The notes under the pieces are model-generated. The model saw nothing but the letters and a program-made list of their open reading frames with translations. It did no database searches and had not been told where the DNA came from. From the NCBI RefSeq assembly GCF_022008395.1, contig NZ_JAIRBB010000007.1, forward strand, positions 1-64,000: 64,000 nucleotides of DNA. The letters are read 5' to 3'. Positions 1 to 6,146 of the stretch are shown here, piece by piece (position 1 is the stretch's first letter; every line of letters begins with the position of its first letter). Both the position numbers and the translations under genes were made by a program. Source of the stretch: Aequorivita xiaoshiensis (lineage in GTDB: Bacteria; Bacteroidota; Bacteroidia; Flavobacteriales; Flavobacteriaceae).

Positions 1-136
1 GATATTGTTCAACTAATAAATTATAAGTTGGTATTGTGTCATTTTTAAAAATCAAATAATCCGAAACTTGTGGACTTGAAGCAAAAGAAATTGACGCATA
101 AAAACTAAAAAAAAGGGTTGTCAATATTCTATTCAT
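1..136 (-). CDS. Secreted protein, N-terminal fragment (cassette 0)
   Basis: A minus-strand reading frame starts at ATG 136-134 and runs off the left edge, so only about 45 residues are visible. They show a signal peptide (basic start MNR, hydrophobic core LTTLFFSFYASISF, AS-S cleavage region), then a polar stretch SDYLIFKNDTIPTYNLLVEQY. The start lies about 24 nt inside a cassette boundary (GTT at 162-160), the same distance as in the neighbouring cassettes, which supports this start. The phrase NDTIPTYNL resembles N-termini of small uncharacterised exported Bacteroidota proteins, but I do not assign a family. It is the most distal visible gene of an integron-like array that continues outside the window. 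Confidence 0.6.
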   Translation of the reverse strand, partial: MNRILTTLFFSFYASISFASSPQVSDYLIFKNDTIPTYNLLVEQY

Positions 137-159
137 AATGTTGCTCTCAAATGTGTGGT

Positions 160-359
160 AACGGTTGTGTATATGAAAAGTAGCGCTGAAAATAAGCGTT
201 ATCTATTCGGATGAATCACAAGCCGAATTTTTAAATTTTACTAATTATTTTATTTTTGGAAATTTGTCAAATTTAAAAATTTGGCGACTTTCCAAAAATG
301 CCCGAACCATAGGGTTAGCAACGACTCGCGCTATTTTTTATATACGTTGTTGTGCGCAG
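160..359. repeat. attC-like recombination site A (about 200 bp)
   Basis: This long imperfect palindrome lies 3' of the 370-951 gene. Outer stem: TAGCGC at 181-186 pairs with GCGCTA at 328-333, inside the longer pair GTATATG..../..TATATAC. Inner stem: 17 nt at 222-238 (GCCGAATTTTTAAATTT) pair with 269-285 with one G-T wobble. The ends are AAC (160-162) and GTTGTTGTGCGCA (346-358). In gene orientation the site ends CACAACC before the GTT that opens cassette 0. It is homologous to sites B and C, but its outer stem carries a compensated base change (TAGCGC/GCGCTA against TAGGGC/GCCCTA). Function as an integrase target is inferred. Confidence 0.75.
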
Positions 360-369
360 GCTTTTCCGC

Positions 370-951
370 TCACTTTTTATAATAATCGATTTCGTTTCTC
401 ATTAAATGTTCAATTTCTTGCCAAAGTTCGGTCATCCTTTTTCCTCTTTCTTCATGTCCGATACTTTGTAATTGCTTTGCATTATACTCCAAGTCATTTG
501 ATGAAGAAAAACTGTTCAAAACGGATTGAAATTCGTTTGTATAATCGTTAACTATGGTCTTATATTCTACAATTTTCGGTAACAACTTTTCACTCGCAAC
601 TAATTTTAGTTTATTCAATTCCGAGTTCACAATCATCATTGGTTGCAATGAATTCCTTGTCGTTTCTAAAAGGTTTTCATTAAATTTTAATAGTGCTCCA
701 TTTATACGCTCTTCATCTCCTGTTAGCATTTCAGCCATAAATTCTGTTGAAATTCCGTAAGTCGCATTTGGGTCTTTTCGCATATTCAAACTCATCTCGT
801 CCATTTGGTTCATAAAGTTTGAATATACCTCAAATCGTTTTTCAATTGCTTTATCTTCTTTCTGATATTTTCTATTTAATCGAAATTGTACTATTGCCCA
901 AATCCAGCCTAAAATTCCTAATCCGATTATGAAGTAGTCTTTGATTTCCAT
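370..951 (-). CDS. Hypothetical one-TM protein (cassette 1)
   Basis: 193 residues. One hydrophobic segment (about residues 6-24, ending in W and basic RLNRKYQK) should anchor the protein in the membrane. The rest is a charged, mostly helical domain with coiled-coil character (residues about 35-190) and no motif I recognise. There is no signal cleavage site. The gene is the only gene in a cassette of about 829 bp between sites A and B, bounded by its own inverted repeat GTTGTGCGCA (990-981 on the minus strand) and TGCGCACAAC (358-349). ATG 951-949 lies about 40 nt inside the boundary. The unit has no evident promoter of its own, as expected for a cassette. Function unknown. Confidence 0.75.
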   Translation of the reverse strand: MEIKDYFIIGLGILGWIWAIVQFRLNRKYQKEDKAIEKRFEVYSNFMNQMDEMSLNMRKDPNATYGISTEFMAEMLTGDEERINGALLKFNENLLETTRNSLQPMMIVNSELNKLKLVASEKLLPKIVEYKTIVNDYTNEFQSVLNSFSSSNDLEYNAKQLQSIGHEERGKRMTELWQEIEHLMRNEIDYYKK

Positions 952-988
952 TTTTGTTAGTTCACGGATTTTTTTTCAGCTTGCGCAC

Positions 989-1184
989 AACGTTTAGTAT
1001 AAAAGAAGTAGGGCTGTAAATAAGCAATTAACTTTCGGATTATTCACAAGCCAAATCTTTTGCATTTTGTTTTATATTATTCATCTAAAAGCCAAATCAA
1101 AAGATTTGGCGACCTCGCAAATATGCCTGAACCATCGGGTTTAGCACTTGCTTGCCCTATTTTTTTTATACATTGTTGGCAAAC
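989..1184. repeat. attC-like recombination site B (about 196 bp)
   Basis: Second copy of the cassette site, 3' of the lipoprotein gene. Outer stem: TAGGGC 1009-1014 pairs with GCCCTA 1154-1159, flanked by AGTATAAAAGAAG and TTTTTTTTATACA. Inner stem: GCCAAATCTTTTG (1050-1062) pairs perfectly with CAAAAGATTTGGC (1098-1110). The inner-stem sequence differs from that of sites A and C in both arms at once, so the pairing rather than the sequence is conserved. A third partial arm, GCCAAATC, occurs at 1091-1098. Common landmarks are ACAAGCC before the inner stem, TGGCGAC after it, and TATACnTTGTTG at the end. Confidence 0.75.
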
Positions 1185-1228
1185 GTTTTTTTTTCGAAGC
1201 TTATGTGTTATATATATTGAGTTGTCAA

Positions 1229-1852
1229 TCATTTTGAATACTCAATAAAGCTAACGAGGAACCATCCTGGTAATAAATTCTCAGTATCACTGCAATCTTG
1301 TAATTCTAATTTTAAAATTCCCTTCGAAAGATCATTTTCCCACTCGATTAATTTATTCTTTGGTTTGTCTTGTAACACAGATTTTTTTCCATTGCTATAC
1401 CTGTCATTAATTATTTCCTCCAATTCTGAAAATAAATTAGAATAAGTTTCGAGTTCACCGCACTCTTTTTCAATTAACGCTCTCAGTTTTTTTCTATCAA
1501 ATAGTATATTGTCGTCAACTTTATTTAAAAAGTCCCATTTATAAGAGACATATTTAATTTCTCGAGAATTTTTATCATAGAAATACTCAACTTTGGCAGG
1601 GACGCTTTTAGGTAAAACTCTTGAAATTTGTATTGGATTATTTAGTTCGTATTTATCTACAAAAGGATAAAGTTTTGGAGATAATACTATTGTCGCATTA
1701 TTTTTTTCAATTTTAGAATTGATTTCTGTTTCAAATTTGATGGCATCTTCAATTGATTTTCCAGTAAATATTAGATTTTGTTTTTGTGTCTCTTGTGAAC
1801 AGGAATAGAATATTGAGATAAAAATAAATATTATAGTAGTAATTTTATTCAT
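1229..1852 (-). CDS. Hypothetical lipoprotein (cassette 2)
   Basis: 207 residues from ATG 1852-1850. I prefer this start over upstream codons because it opens a typical lipoprotein signal (MNKITTIIFIFISIFYSC) with the lipid-modified Cys at residue 18, and because the upstream part of the frame runs into cassette site C. The mature part is charged and has no motif I recognise; segments include FDRKKLRALIEKE and LSELEEIINDRY. It is probably attached to the outer or inner membrane facing the periplasm. It is the single gene of a cassette of about 891 bp bounded by GTTGGCAAAC (1882-1873, minus strand) and GTTTGCCAAC (1184-1175). Function unknown. Confidence 0.75.
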   Translation of the reverse strand: MNKITTIIFIFISIFYSCSQETQKQNLIFTGKSIEDAIKFETEINSKIEKNNATIVLSPKLYPFVDKYELNNPIQISRVLPKSVPAKVEYFYDKNSREIKYVSYKWDFLNKVDDNILFDRKKLRALIEKECGELETYSNLFSELEEIINDRYSNGKKSVLQDKPKNKLIEWENDLSKGILKLELQDCSDTENLLPGWFLVSFIEYSK

Positions 1853-1879
1853 ATGATTGTTTTTTCTTAAATGTTTGCC

Positions 1880-2077
1880 AACGGTCGTGTATAAGAATAG
1901 TAGGGCTGAAAAAGAGCGCAAACCATTCGGTTGAACACAAGCCGAATTTTTAAATTTTTCTATTTATTTTTCTTTTCTCAAATAGCCAAATTTAAAAATT
2001 TGGCGACTTTGCAAATGTGCGCTAACCTTTTGTTAAGCAACCAATTGCCCTATTATTTTTATACGTTGTTGTAGGTA
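1880..2077. repeat. attC-like recombination site C (about 197 bp)
   Basis: Third copy, directly 3' of the DUF4145 gene. Outer stem: TATAAGAATAGTAGGGC (1890-1906) pairs imperfectly with GCCCTATTATTTTTATAC (2047-2064). Inner stem: GCCGAATTTTTAAATTT (1941-1957) pairs with AAATTTAAAAATTTGGC (1988-2004). The left end reads GCCAACG, which belongs to the start of cassette 2. The right end reads CGTTGTTGTAGGTA, which mirrors the start of cassette 3. Strong homology to sites A and B at the same relative position after each gene marks it as part of the array and not as a terminator. Confidence 0.75.
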
Positions 2078-2081
2078 GTGC

Positions 2082-2735
2082 TTATTCCGGCATTTCATCT
2101 TCGATTCCATCTGTTAAAAATTCCATTTCAATCCAATGTAAAGTCAGCTTTATTAGTTTTTTTAAATCTGACAAATCTTTATCTTCCCATCTTCTAACGT
2201 AATGCGTTTCGTCATTTCCGAGCCAAACTGCTCGTTTAGCAACCGATTTTATTCTATTATCATCAATAAAATCTGAAATACATTTTCCTAAAAATTTTCT
2301 TTCTATTTCTTCTACTTTATTTGGATACTTATATTTAGCATAGTCTTTTATAAGAAACTCCAAAGCTTTTCTATATCCAACACCACAAATCTCAAAAAGC
2401 TCTTCTTGTTCAGCAAAGTAAGCTTGGTTATAGATTAGCACAAACGATGGTGATAATTCATTTATCGAATCGGCAAAACCTTTTTTAATTATAGTTCCTT
2501 TGGTTACTTTGTTTTGGAATTCATAACAGTTTCTATTATTCCCTTCTTCATATTCTCCAATAAAAGTTTTTTGACAAGAATCTTTAGGACAAGCTAAAAA
2601 CAAATCCATTTTGTAACCTTCAGTAATATATCCAAATTGCGGAATTGGTGAAATTGCATTATGACAAAACGGACATTCATTCGGTAAGTCCACGATGATT
2701 GCTGGTTCATTATTTGTATTTACTCCGTAAGACAT
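2082..2735 (-). CDS. DUF4145-domain protein with N-terminal zinc finger (cassette 3)
   Basis: 217 residues. An N-terminal zinc-ribbon pattern (C21-x2-C24 and C49-x4-C54) is followed by a helical region with the DUF4145 signature: QAYFAEQ, then GVGYRKALEFLIKDY (about 118-132), then WLGNDETHY and the closing LKKLIKLTLHWIEME. DUF4145 domains occur alone or fused to nuclease and restriction proteins; their activity is not established. The ATG at 2735 follows the stop codon of the upstream DUF2158 frame by one base (TAATATG), so translation is probably coupled. It is the downstream gene of the cassette closest to the recombinase, and cassette site C starts 5 bp after its stop. A role in defence is possible but unproven. 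Confidence 0.85.
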   Translation of the reverse strand: MSYGVNTNNEPAIIVDLPNECPFCHNAISPIPQFGYITEGYKMDLFLACPKDSCQKTFIGEYEEGNNRNCYEFQNKVTKGTIIKKGFADSINELSPSFVLIYNQAYFAEQEELFEICGVGYRKALEFLIKDYAKYKYPNKVEEIERKFLGKCISDFIDDNRIKSVAKRAVWLGNDETHYVRRWEDKDLSDLKKLIKLTLHWIEMEFLTDGIEDEMPE

Positions 2736-2736
2736 A

Positions 2737-2961
2737 TTATCTAATTTTTTCTAATGAGGATGCTTTAAAAACTTTGTTTGTCAATTCAGTTTTATCAAAC
2801 CACTCGCAAAAAACATCTCCGTTTTCTTATCCAGCGCTCGTAATTATTTTATCGGCCATTGACGTCCGAGCATTCGATTTATCAAATCCTATAATTCGCA
2901 ATACAGTCATTTCTGGACCTCCAGATTTTAATTTTACAACATCTCCTTTTTTTATTTCCAT
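2737..2961 (-). pseudogene. DUF2158 (YodC-like) gene interrupted by an in-frame TAA
   Basis: From ATG 2961-2959 the frame gives MEIKKGDVVKLKSGGPEMTV, the hallmark start of the small DUF2158/YodC family. After about 44 residues it meets TAA (2829-2827). The same frame then continues for 29 more codons with the second half of the domain (GDVFCEWFD, KVFKASSLEKI) and a natural stop at 2739-2737. The whole unit is 75 codons, a normal length for the family, so one nonsense codon splits an otherwise intact gene. It may be dead, or it may be read through or suppressed. The start is only about 24 nt from the cassette boundary at 2985-2983. Family members are small proteins of unknown function. Confidence 0.75.
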
Positions 2962-2973
2962 ATTTTTTTGTGC

Positions 2974-2996
2974 ATTACCTACAACACGTAAATATA
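2974..2996. other. attI-like cassette insertion point
   Basis: The boundary between the recombinase region and the first cassette. In cassette orientation (minus strand) it reads TATATTTACGTG then TTGTAGGTAATGC; the opening GTT is at 2985-2983. The cassette arm GTTGTAGGTA is repeated in inverted form at the other end of the same cassette (CTACCTACAAC, plus 2079-2068 reading GTTGTAGGTAG). The outer side has no long palindrome like sites A-C, as expected for an attI rather than an attC site. The exact crossover base is inferred from comparison of the three cassettes. Confidence 0.5.
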
Positions 2997-3019
2997 CGCA
3001 ATTTAGTAACATACCTAAA
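2989..3019 (-). promoter_or_regulatory. Candidate cassette promoter (Pc-like)
   Basis: On the minus strand TTTA (3019-3016) lies 19 nt before TATATTTA (2996-2989), close to the Bacteroidota consensus TTTG-N19-TAnnTTTG with one mismatch in each box. The predicted start of transcription falls at or next to the insertion point, so any inserted first gene would be transcribed with a very short leader. It is a weak match found by eye. Confidence 0.3.
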
Positions 3020-3068
3020 AGAACACCAAATTTTTTACGCAACTACCAATACATAAGCATTTATACAG

Positions 3069-3099
3069 TTTTTTCTATGCGTTATTTTGTATATCTTTA
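3069..3099 (+). promoter_or_regulatory. Candidate recombinase promoter
   Basis: TTTT (3069-3072), a 19-nt spacer and TATCTTTA (3092-3099) resemble the Bacteroidota TTTG-N19-TAnnTTTG promoter with one mismatch per box. Start of transcription would be near 3105, about 45 nt before the recombinase ATG. The -7 box overlaps the left arm of a 12-bp inverted repeat. Confidence 0.3.
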
Positions 3100-3140
3100 G
3101 GTGTATATCACTAATTTTCAGAACGTTTGATATACAAAAT
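3084..3140. repeat. 12-bp inverted repeat with central half-site, before the recombinase
   Basis: ATTTTGTATATC (3084-3095) and GATATACAAAAT (3129-3140) are perfect inverted copies separated by 33 nt. A third related site, GTGTATATCAC, lies between them (3101-3111). It sits between the two divergent transcription units and overlaps the candidate -7 box of the recombinase. It could be an operator or a recombinase-binding accessory site; neither can be decided here. Confidence 0.5.
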
Positions 3141-3151
3141 GACAATATGCT

Positions 3152-4225
3152 ATGGACCTGAAAAACTATAAATTCGAACCTGGAGCGCATCGAAATAAAC
3201 CCGTAATTTGGGTTAGATTTCCATATCATTTCCACCTAAAAAATGCCTTAAAAAGAAGATTTCCTTCGGCTAAATGGAGCCAATCCAATAAATCTTGGTA
3301 TTTGTTAGACACGCCTGCCGTAAGAGAAGTGCTATACCTACCCAAAAAAAATAATAAAGATAAATTGCTGTATAATATTCATCCTGTAAATCAGCAAGCT
3401 ATGTTAAACTTTGTAAACCAATTAAATCTTAAAGCTTATAGCGAAAATACAATTCGGGTTTATTGCACTGAACTAAAGCATTTATTGTTGTTGCTAAATA
3501 ATTATCCTGTAGAAAAGCTTACTCCAGAAAAACTTAAGTCCTATTTCCTCTATTGTTTAAAATATGAAAAAATGAAAGAGCGAAAATTAAACGGGAAAAT
3601 AAATGCAATAAAATTTTATTTCGAACAAGTCTTACACCGAGAGAAAATGTTTTTTGACATTCCAAGACCTAAAAAGCCGGCAACGCTACCAAAAACATTA
3701 ACCCAACGAGAAATTTCTTTACTTTTTAAACAAGTTACAAACATCAAACACCTTTTAGCATTACAACTGTGCTACGGTATGGGCTTGCGGGTAAGTGAGG
3801 TGGTTAACCTTAAACTAGAACACATTAATTCTAAAGATGGAATAGTGCTGATAGCTCAAGCAAAAGGCAAAAAAGATAGATACGTCCCATTACCAAATTC
3901 TATTTTGCCTTTATTGAGAAGATATTATTTTCAGTATAAACCCAAAAAATACTTACTAGAAGGTAGATTTGGAGGGCAATATTCTAAAGGAACTGTACAA
4001 ACAATTTTTAGAAAAGCATTAAAAAATGCGGGAATTAAAAAAAATGTAGGCCTACACGGCTTGCGACATAGTTACGCTTCGCATTTATTACAAACCGGGA
4101 CAGATATTAGGTTAATTCAAGATTTATTGGGACACTATAGTATTAAAACAACTATGATTTATACCAATGTAACTCAAAAACAACTCAATAAAATTAAAAG
4201 TCCGTTGGATAGTTTAAATTATTAA
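3152..4225 (+). CDS. Integron-integrase-like tyrosine recombinase
   Basis: 357 residues. An extra N-terminal segment (about 1-70: VIWVRFPYHFHLKNALKRRFPSAKW, with WSQSNKSWYLLD) precedes a SAM-like core-binding domain (about 78-175) and the catalytic domain. All active-site residues are present: R213 in GMGLRVSE, the beta-hairpin Lys in AKGKKDRYVP, H302-x2-R305 in LHGLRHSYASHLL, H328 in LLGHYS, and nucleophile Y337 in TTMIYTNV. The C-terminus KSPLDSL matches the RSPLD motif near the end of integron integrases and differs from housekeeping XerC/XerD ends. No classical IntI alpha-I2 insert is obvious. The gene diverges from the cassette array next to it, exactly as intI does. It probably recombines the about 200-bp sites. 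Confidence 0.85.
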   Translation: MDLKNYKFEPGAHRNKPVIWVRFPYHFHLKNALKRRFPSAKWSQSNKSWYLLDTPAVREVLYLPKKNNKDKLLYNIHPVNQQAMLNFVNQLNLKAYSENTIRVYCTELKHLLLLLNNYPVEKLTPEKLKSYFLYCLKYEKMKERKLNGKINAIKFYFEQVLHREKMFFDIPRPKKPATLPKTLTQREISLLFKQVTNIKHLLALQLCYGMGLRVSEVVNLKLEHINSKDGIVLIAQAKGKKDRYVPLPNSILPLLRRYYFQYKPKKYLLEGRFGGQYSKGTVQTIFRKALKNAGIKKNVGLHGLRHSYASHLLQTGTDIRLIQDLLGHYSIKTTMIYTNVTQKQLNKIKSPLDSLNY

Positions 4226-4283
4226 CTTGCTCATAACTTTCAAGAGCGTCCTTTAAAAGAGGCTTAATAAATTATTGAACTTG

Positions 4284-5156
4284 TTATCGTTTTCTGTGTT
4301 TCCAACGTTTATGCGACCATAGATAATGCGCTGGGTTTTCACGAATTTGCGTTTCTAACATGTCAAAAAACATTCGTGTAATTTGAAAGTCTTCATACGT
4401 CTTTGGGTGATCTGCAATGGGAATAAATGTGGCGGTATAATACCCGCGCTTTACTTTTTCAACTTTTAAATAAAGCACTGCAAAGTCTAATTTTTTAGCC
4501 AATTCTTCTGTCCCAGTAAACATAGGAACATCAATACCCATAAAAGTATCGCGATATTTAAAGGCATTCAGTTTAGGGGATTGATCGGAAAGGATGTAGG
4601 TGAGCGTTTTTATTCCTTTTTTCCATTTTCGGAAAAGTACCGGAACAATCTTTCTATTACTCACAATTATCCCTCCAAAATGCTCCCGAGTTTTTTTAAC
4701 CAAATCGTCAAATTGTTTATTGTCTAACGGCTTGTAAACAGCGTGAGCCTGATGTTTCATTAGCTTGTTTAGAATGCCACTCCATTCCCAATTTCCATAA
4801 TGCCCGGCCATTAATAAAATACTTTTATCACTGTTGTAATAGCTGTCTAGAATTTCAACATTGGTTACCAGAAAACGCTTGCGGATTTCTTTTTCTGAAA
4901 TGGTAAAGGCTTTTATGGTTTCAAAAATAAGATCGCATAAATGCTGGAAAAAGGCTTTGGTGATTTTATTGCGTTCTTCCTGGGTTTTTTCGGGAAAAGC
5001 TAAGGCCAAATTCTCTTTTACTACCTTCTTACGATACCCGACAATGTAGTAAACCAATATAAATAACGCAGTAGACTTTATATACAAAATACGCATTGGC
5101 AACTTTGAAAAAAGCCACAGAATAGGGTAAACCAATATATATAGAATTCTTTGCAT
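4284..5156 (-). CDS. Lysophospholipid acyltransferase family protein (LpxL/HtrB-like)
   Basis: 290 residues from ATG 5156; the upstream 34 codons of the open frame carry no similarity and an atypical composition, so the internal ATG followed by a hydrophobic anchor (about 4-38) is preferred. The acyltransferase HX4E motif is at H119-E124 (AGHYGNWEW), followed by the conserved ILSDQSP and PMFTGTEELAKK segments and the terminal SHKRWKHR. The family transfers an acyl chain to lipid A precursors at the inner membrane. It lies next to the recombinase but on the opposite strand, in normal chromosomal context, so it probably marks the right edge of the integron-like region. Confidence 0.85.
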   Translation of the reverse strand: MQRILYILVYPILWLFSKLPMRILYIKSTALFILVYYIVGYRKKVVKENLALAFPEKTQEERNKITKAFFQHLCDLIFETIKAFTISEKEIRKRFLVTNVEILDSYYNSDKSILLMAGHYGNWEWSGILNKLMKHQAHAVYKPLDNKQFDDLVKKTREHFGGIIVSNRKIVPVLFRKWKKGIKTLTYILSDQSPKLNAFKYRDTFMGIDVPMFTGTEELAKKLDFAVLYLKVEKVKRGYYTATFIPIADHPKTYEDFQITRMFFDMLETQIRENPAHYLWSHKRWKHRKR

Positions 5157-5461
5157 AGGTAATGAAACCGCAAAACTACTCAATTTATTTCTTGAAAGTG
5201 TACATTGGAAATAGGAAATTGAAAGTGATTTTTTAATTATTCTTACTCCTCTTATCATTTCATATAGTAAGGTAAGGGCAACGCTAACTGAATTCTCGCT
5301 TCAAATGAATATTATCTTCGGGAATCTATAGTTTTATCGGTAATTGTTGAGGGTGATGAAGCTTTGTAAATAGCTACTAATAAATTCACAATTCGGCTTA
5401 AATACAACTAATTTCACCCTTGGTTTTCGTATTTTTGATTTTAAAATTTTCAACTATATAT
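5157..5461. other. Intergenic region between divergent acyltransferase and rhomboid genes
   Basis: About 305 nt without a supported gene. It should hold both divergent promoters. A TATTTTTG box at 5430-5437 fits a -7 element for the rhomboid gene, but no good TTTG box lies 19 nt before it. No repeat, hairpin or RNA gene was seen. Confidence 0.4.
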
Positions 5462-6112
5462 ATGTTAAACATAGACATCGCTACAATTGTAATTATCGCT
5501 GCAAACGTAATTATATCAATGAAAGGTTTTAACGACATAGCCTTTTTCAATAAGTATAAATTCAATATTTCGGGAATACGCCACGGAGAGCAAATAAGAA
5601 TGTTTAGCTCGGCATTTTTGCACGCAGATTTTTCGCATTTACTTTTCAATATGCTTACCTTATACTTTTTTGCTCCCGTTGTAATTAATAGTATTGGTGT
5701 AACCTTTTTTGTAGTTATTTATGTTGTAAGCTTACTAGCAGGGAATTTACTTTCATTTTACTTTCATAAGGATGAACCTCATTACAGTGCGATAGGTGCA
5801 AGTGGTGCAGTTATGGGAATCTTGTATTCTGCTATATTATTTCATCCAAATATGGGGCTGTATCTGTTTTTTATACCTATTGCTATTCCAGCTTGGTTAT
5901 TTGGCGTGGCATATTTGTTGTATTCTATCTTCGGAATGAAAAAAAGACTAGGAAATGTAGGACACGATGCGCATATTGGTGGAGCTTTAGGAGGTTATGC
6001 ACTAACACTAATGTTTGTACCTAGCTTATTTACTACAAGTTTGTGGATTGTTGTTTTACTTGCTGTTCCCTTAATTATTTTATTCATTATGCATAAACTT
6101 GGGAAAATTTAA
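5462..6112 (+). CDS. Rhomboid family intramembrane serine protease
   Basis: 216 residues from ATG 5462; an earlier in-frame ATG at 5420 would add a short unconserved stretch. Six membrane segments are visible. The nucleophile is S114 in GASG (112-115), and the second catalytic residue is H171 in AHIGGALGG. HADFSHLLFNMLTLYFF (about 54-70) is the conserved second-segment signature. Rhomboids cleave transmembrane substrates within the inner membrane; the substrate is unknown. The stop lies 34 nt before the next gene on the same strand, so the two may be cotranscribed. Confidence 0.9.
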   Translation: MLNIDIATIVIIAANVIISMKGFNDIAFFNKYKFNISGIRHGEQIRMFSSAFLHADFSHLLFNMLTLYFFAPVVINSIGVTFFVVIYVVSLLAGNLLSFYFHKDEPHYSAIGASGAVMGILYSAILFHPNMGLYLFFIPIAIPAWLFGVAYLLYSIFGMKKRLGNVGHDAHIGGALGGYALTLMFVPSLFTTSLWIVVLLAVPLIILFIMHKLGKI

Positions 6113-6146
6113 AGTCTCAATAGTTATTAAACCAATTCAACAAAAT

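Noticed and set aside
1852-1921. Longer N-terminus of the cassette 2 lipoprotein
   Set aside because: The extra 23 codons read through the terminal inverted repeat of the cassette and would bury the lipoprotein signal.
160-2077. The three repeats as a CRISPR array or as terminators
   Set aside because: Units are about 200 bp, spaced by whole genes of different length, with no short spacers and no cas genes; each is far too long and complex for a terminator and its ends pair with the gene-flanking arms.
3152-4225. Recombinase as the housekeeping XerC or XerD
   Set aside because: It has an extra N-terminal segment, ends with an SPLD motif, and lies beside a repeat array instead of in a conserved housekeeping context.
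3152-4225. Recombinase as the integrase of a phage or conjugative element
   Set aside because: No phage structural, tra or mob gene, no tRNA attachment site and no direct att repeats were seen; right-hand neighbours are ordinary chromosomal genes.
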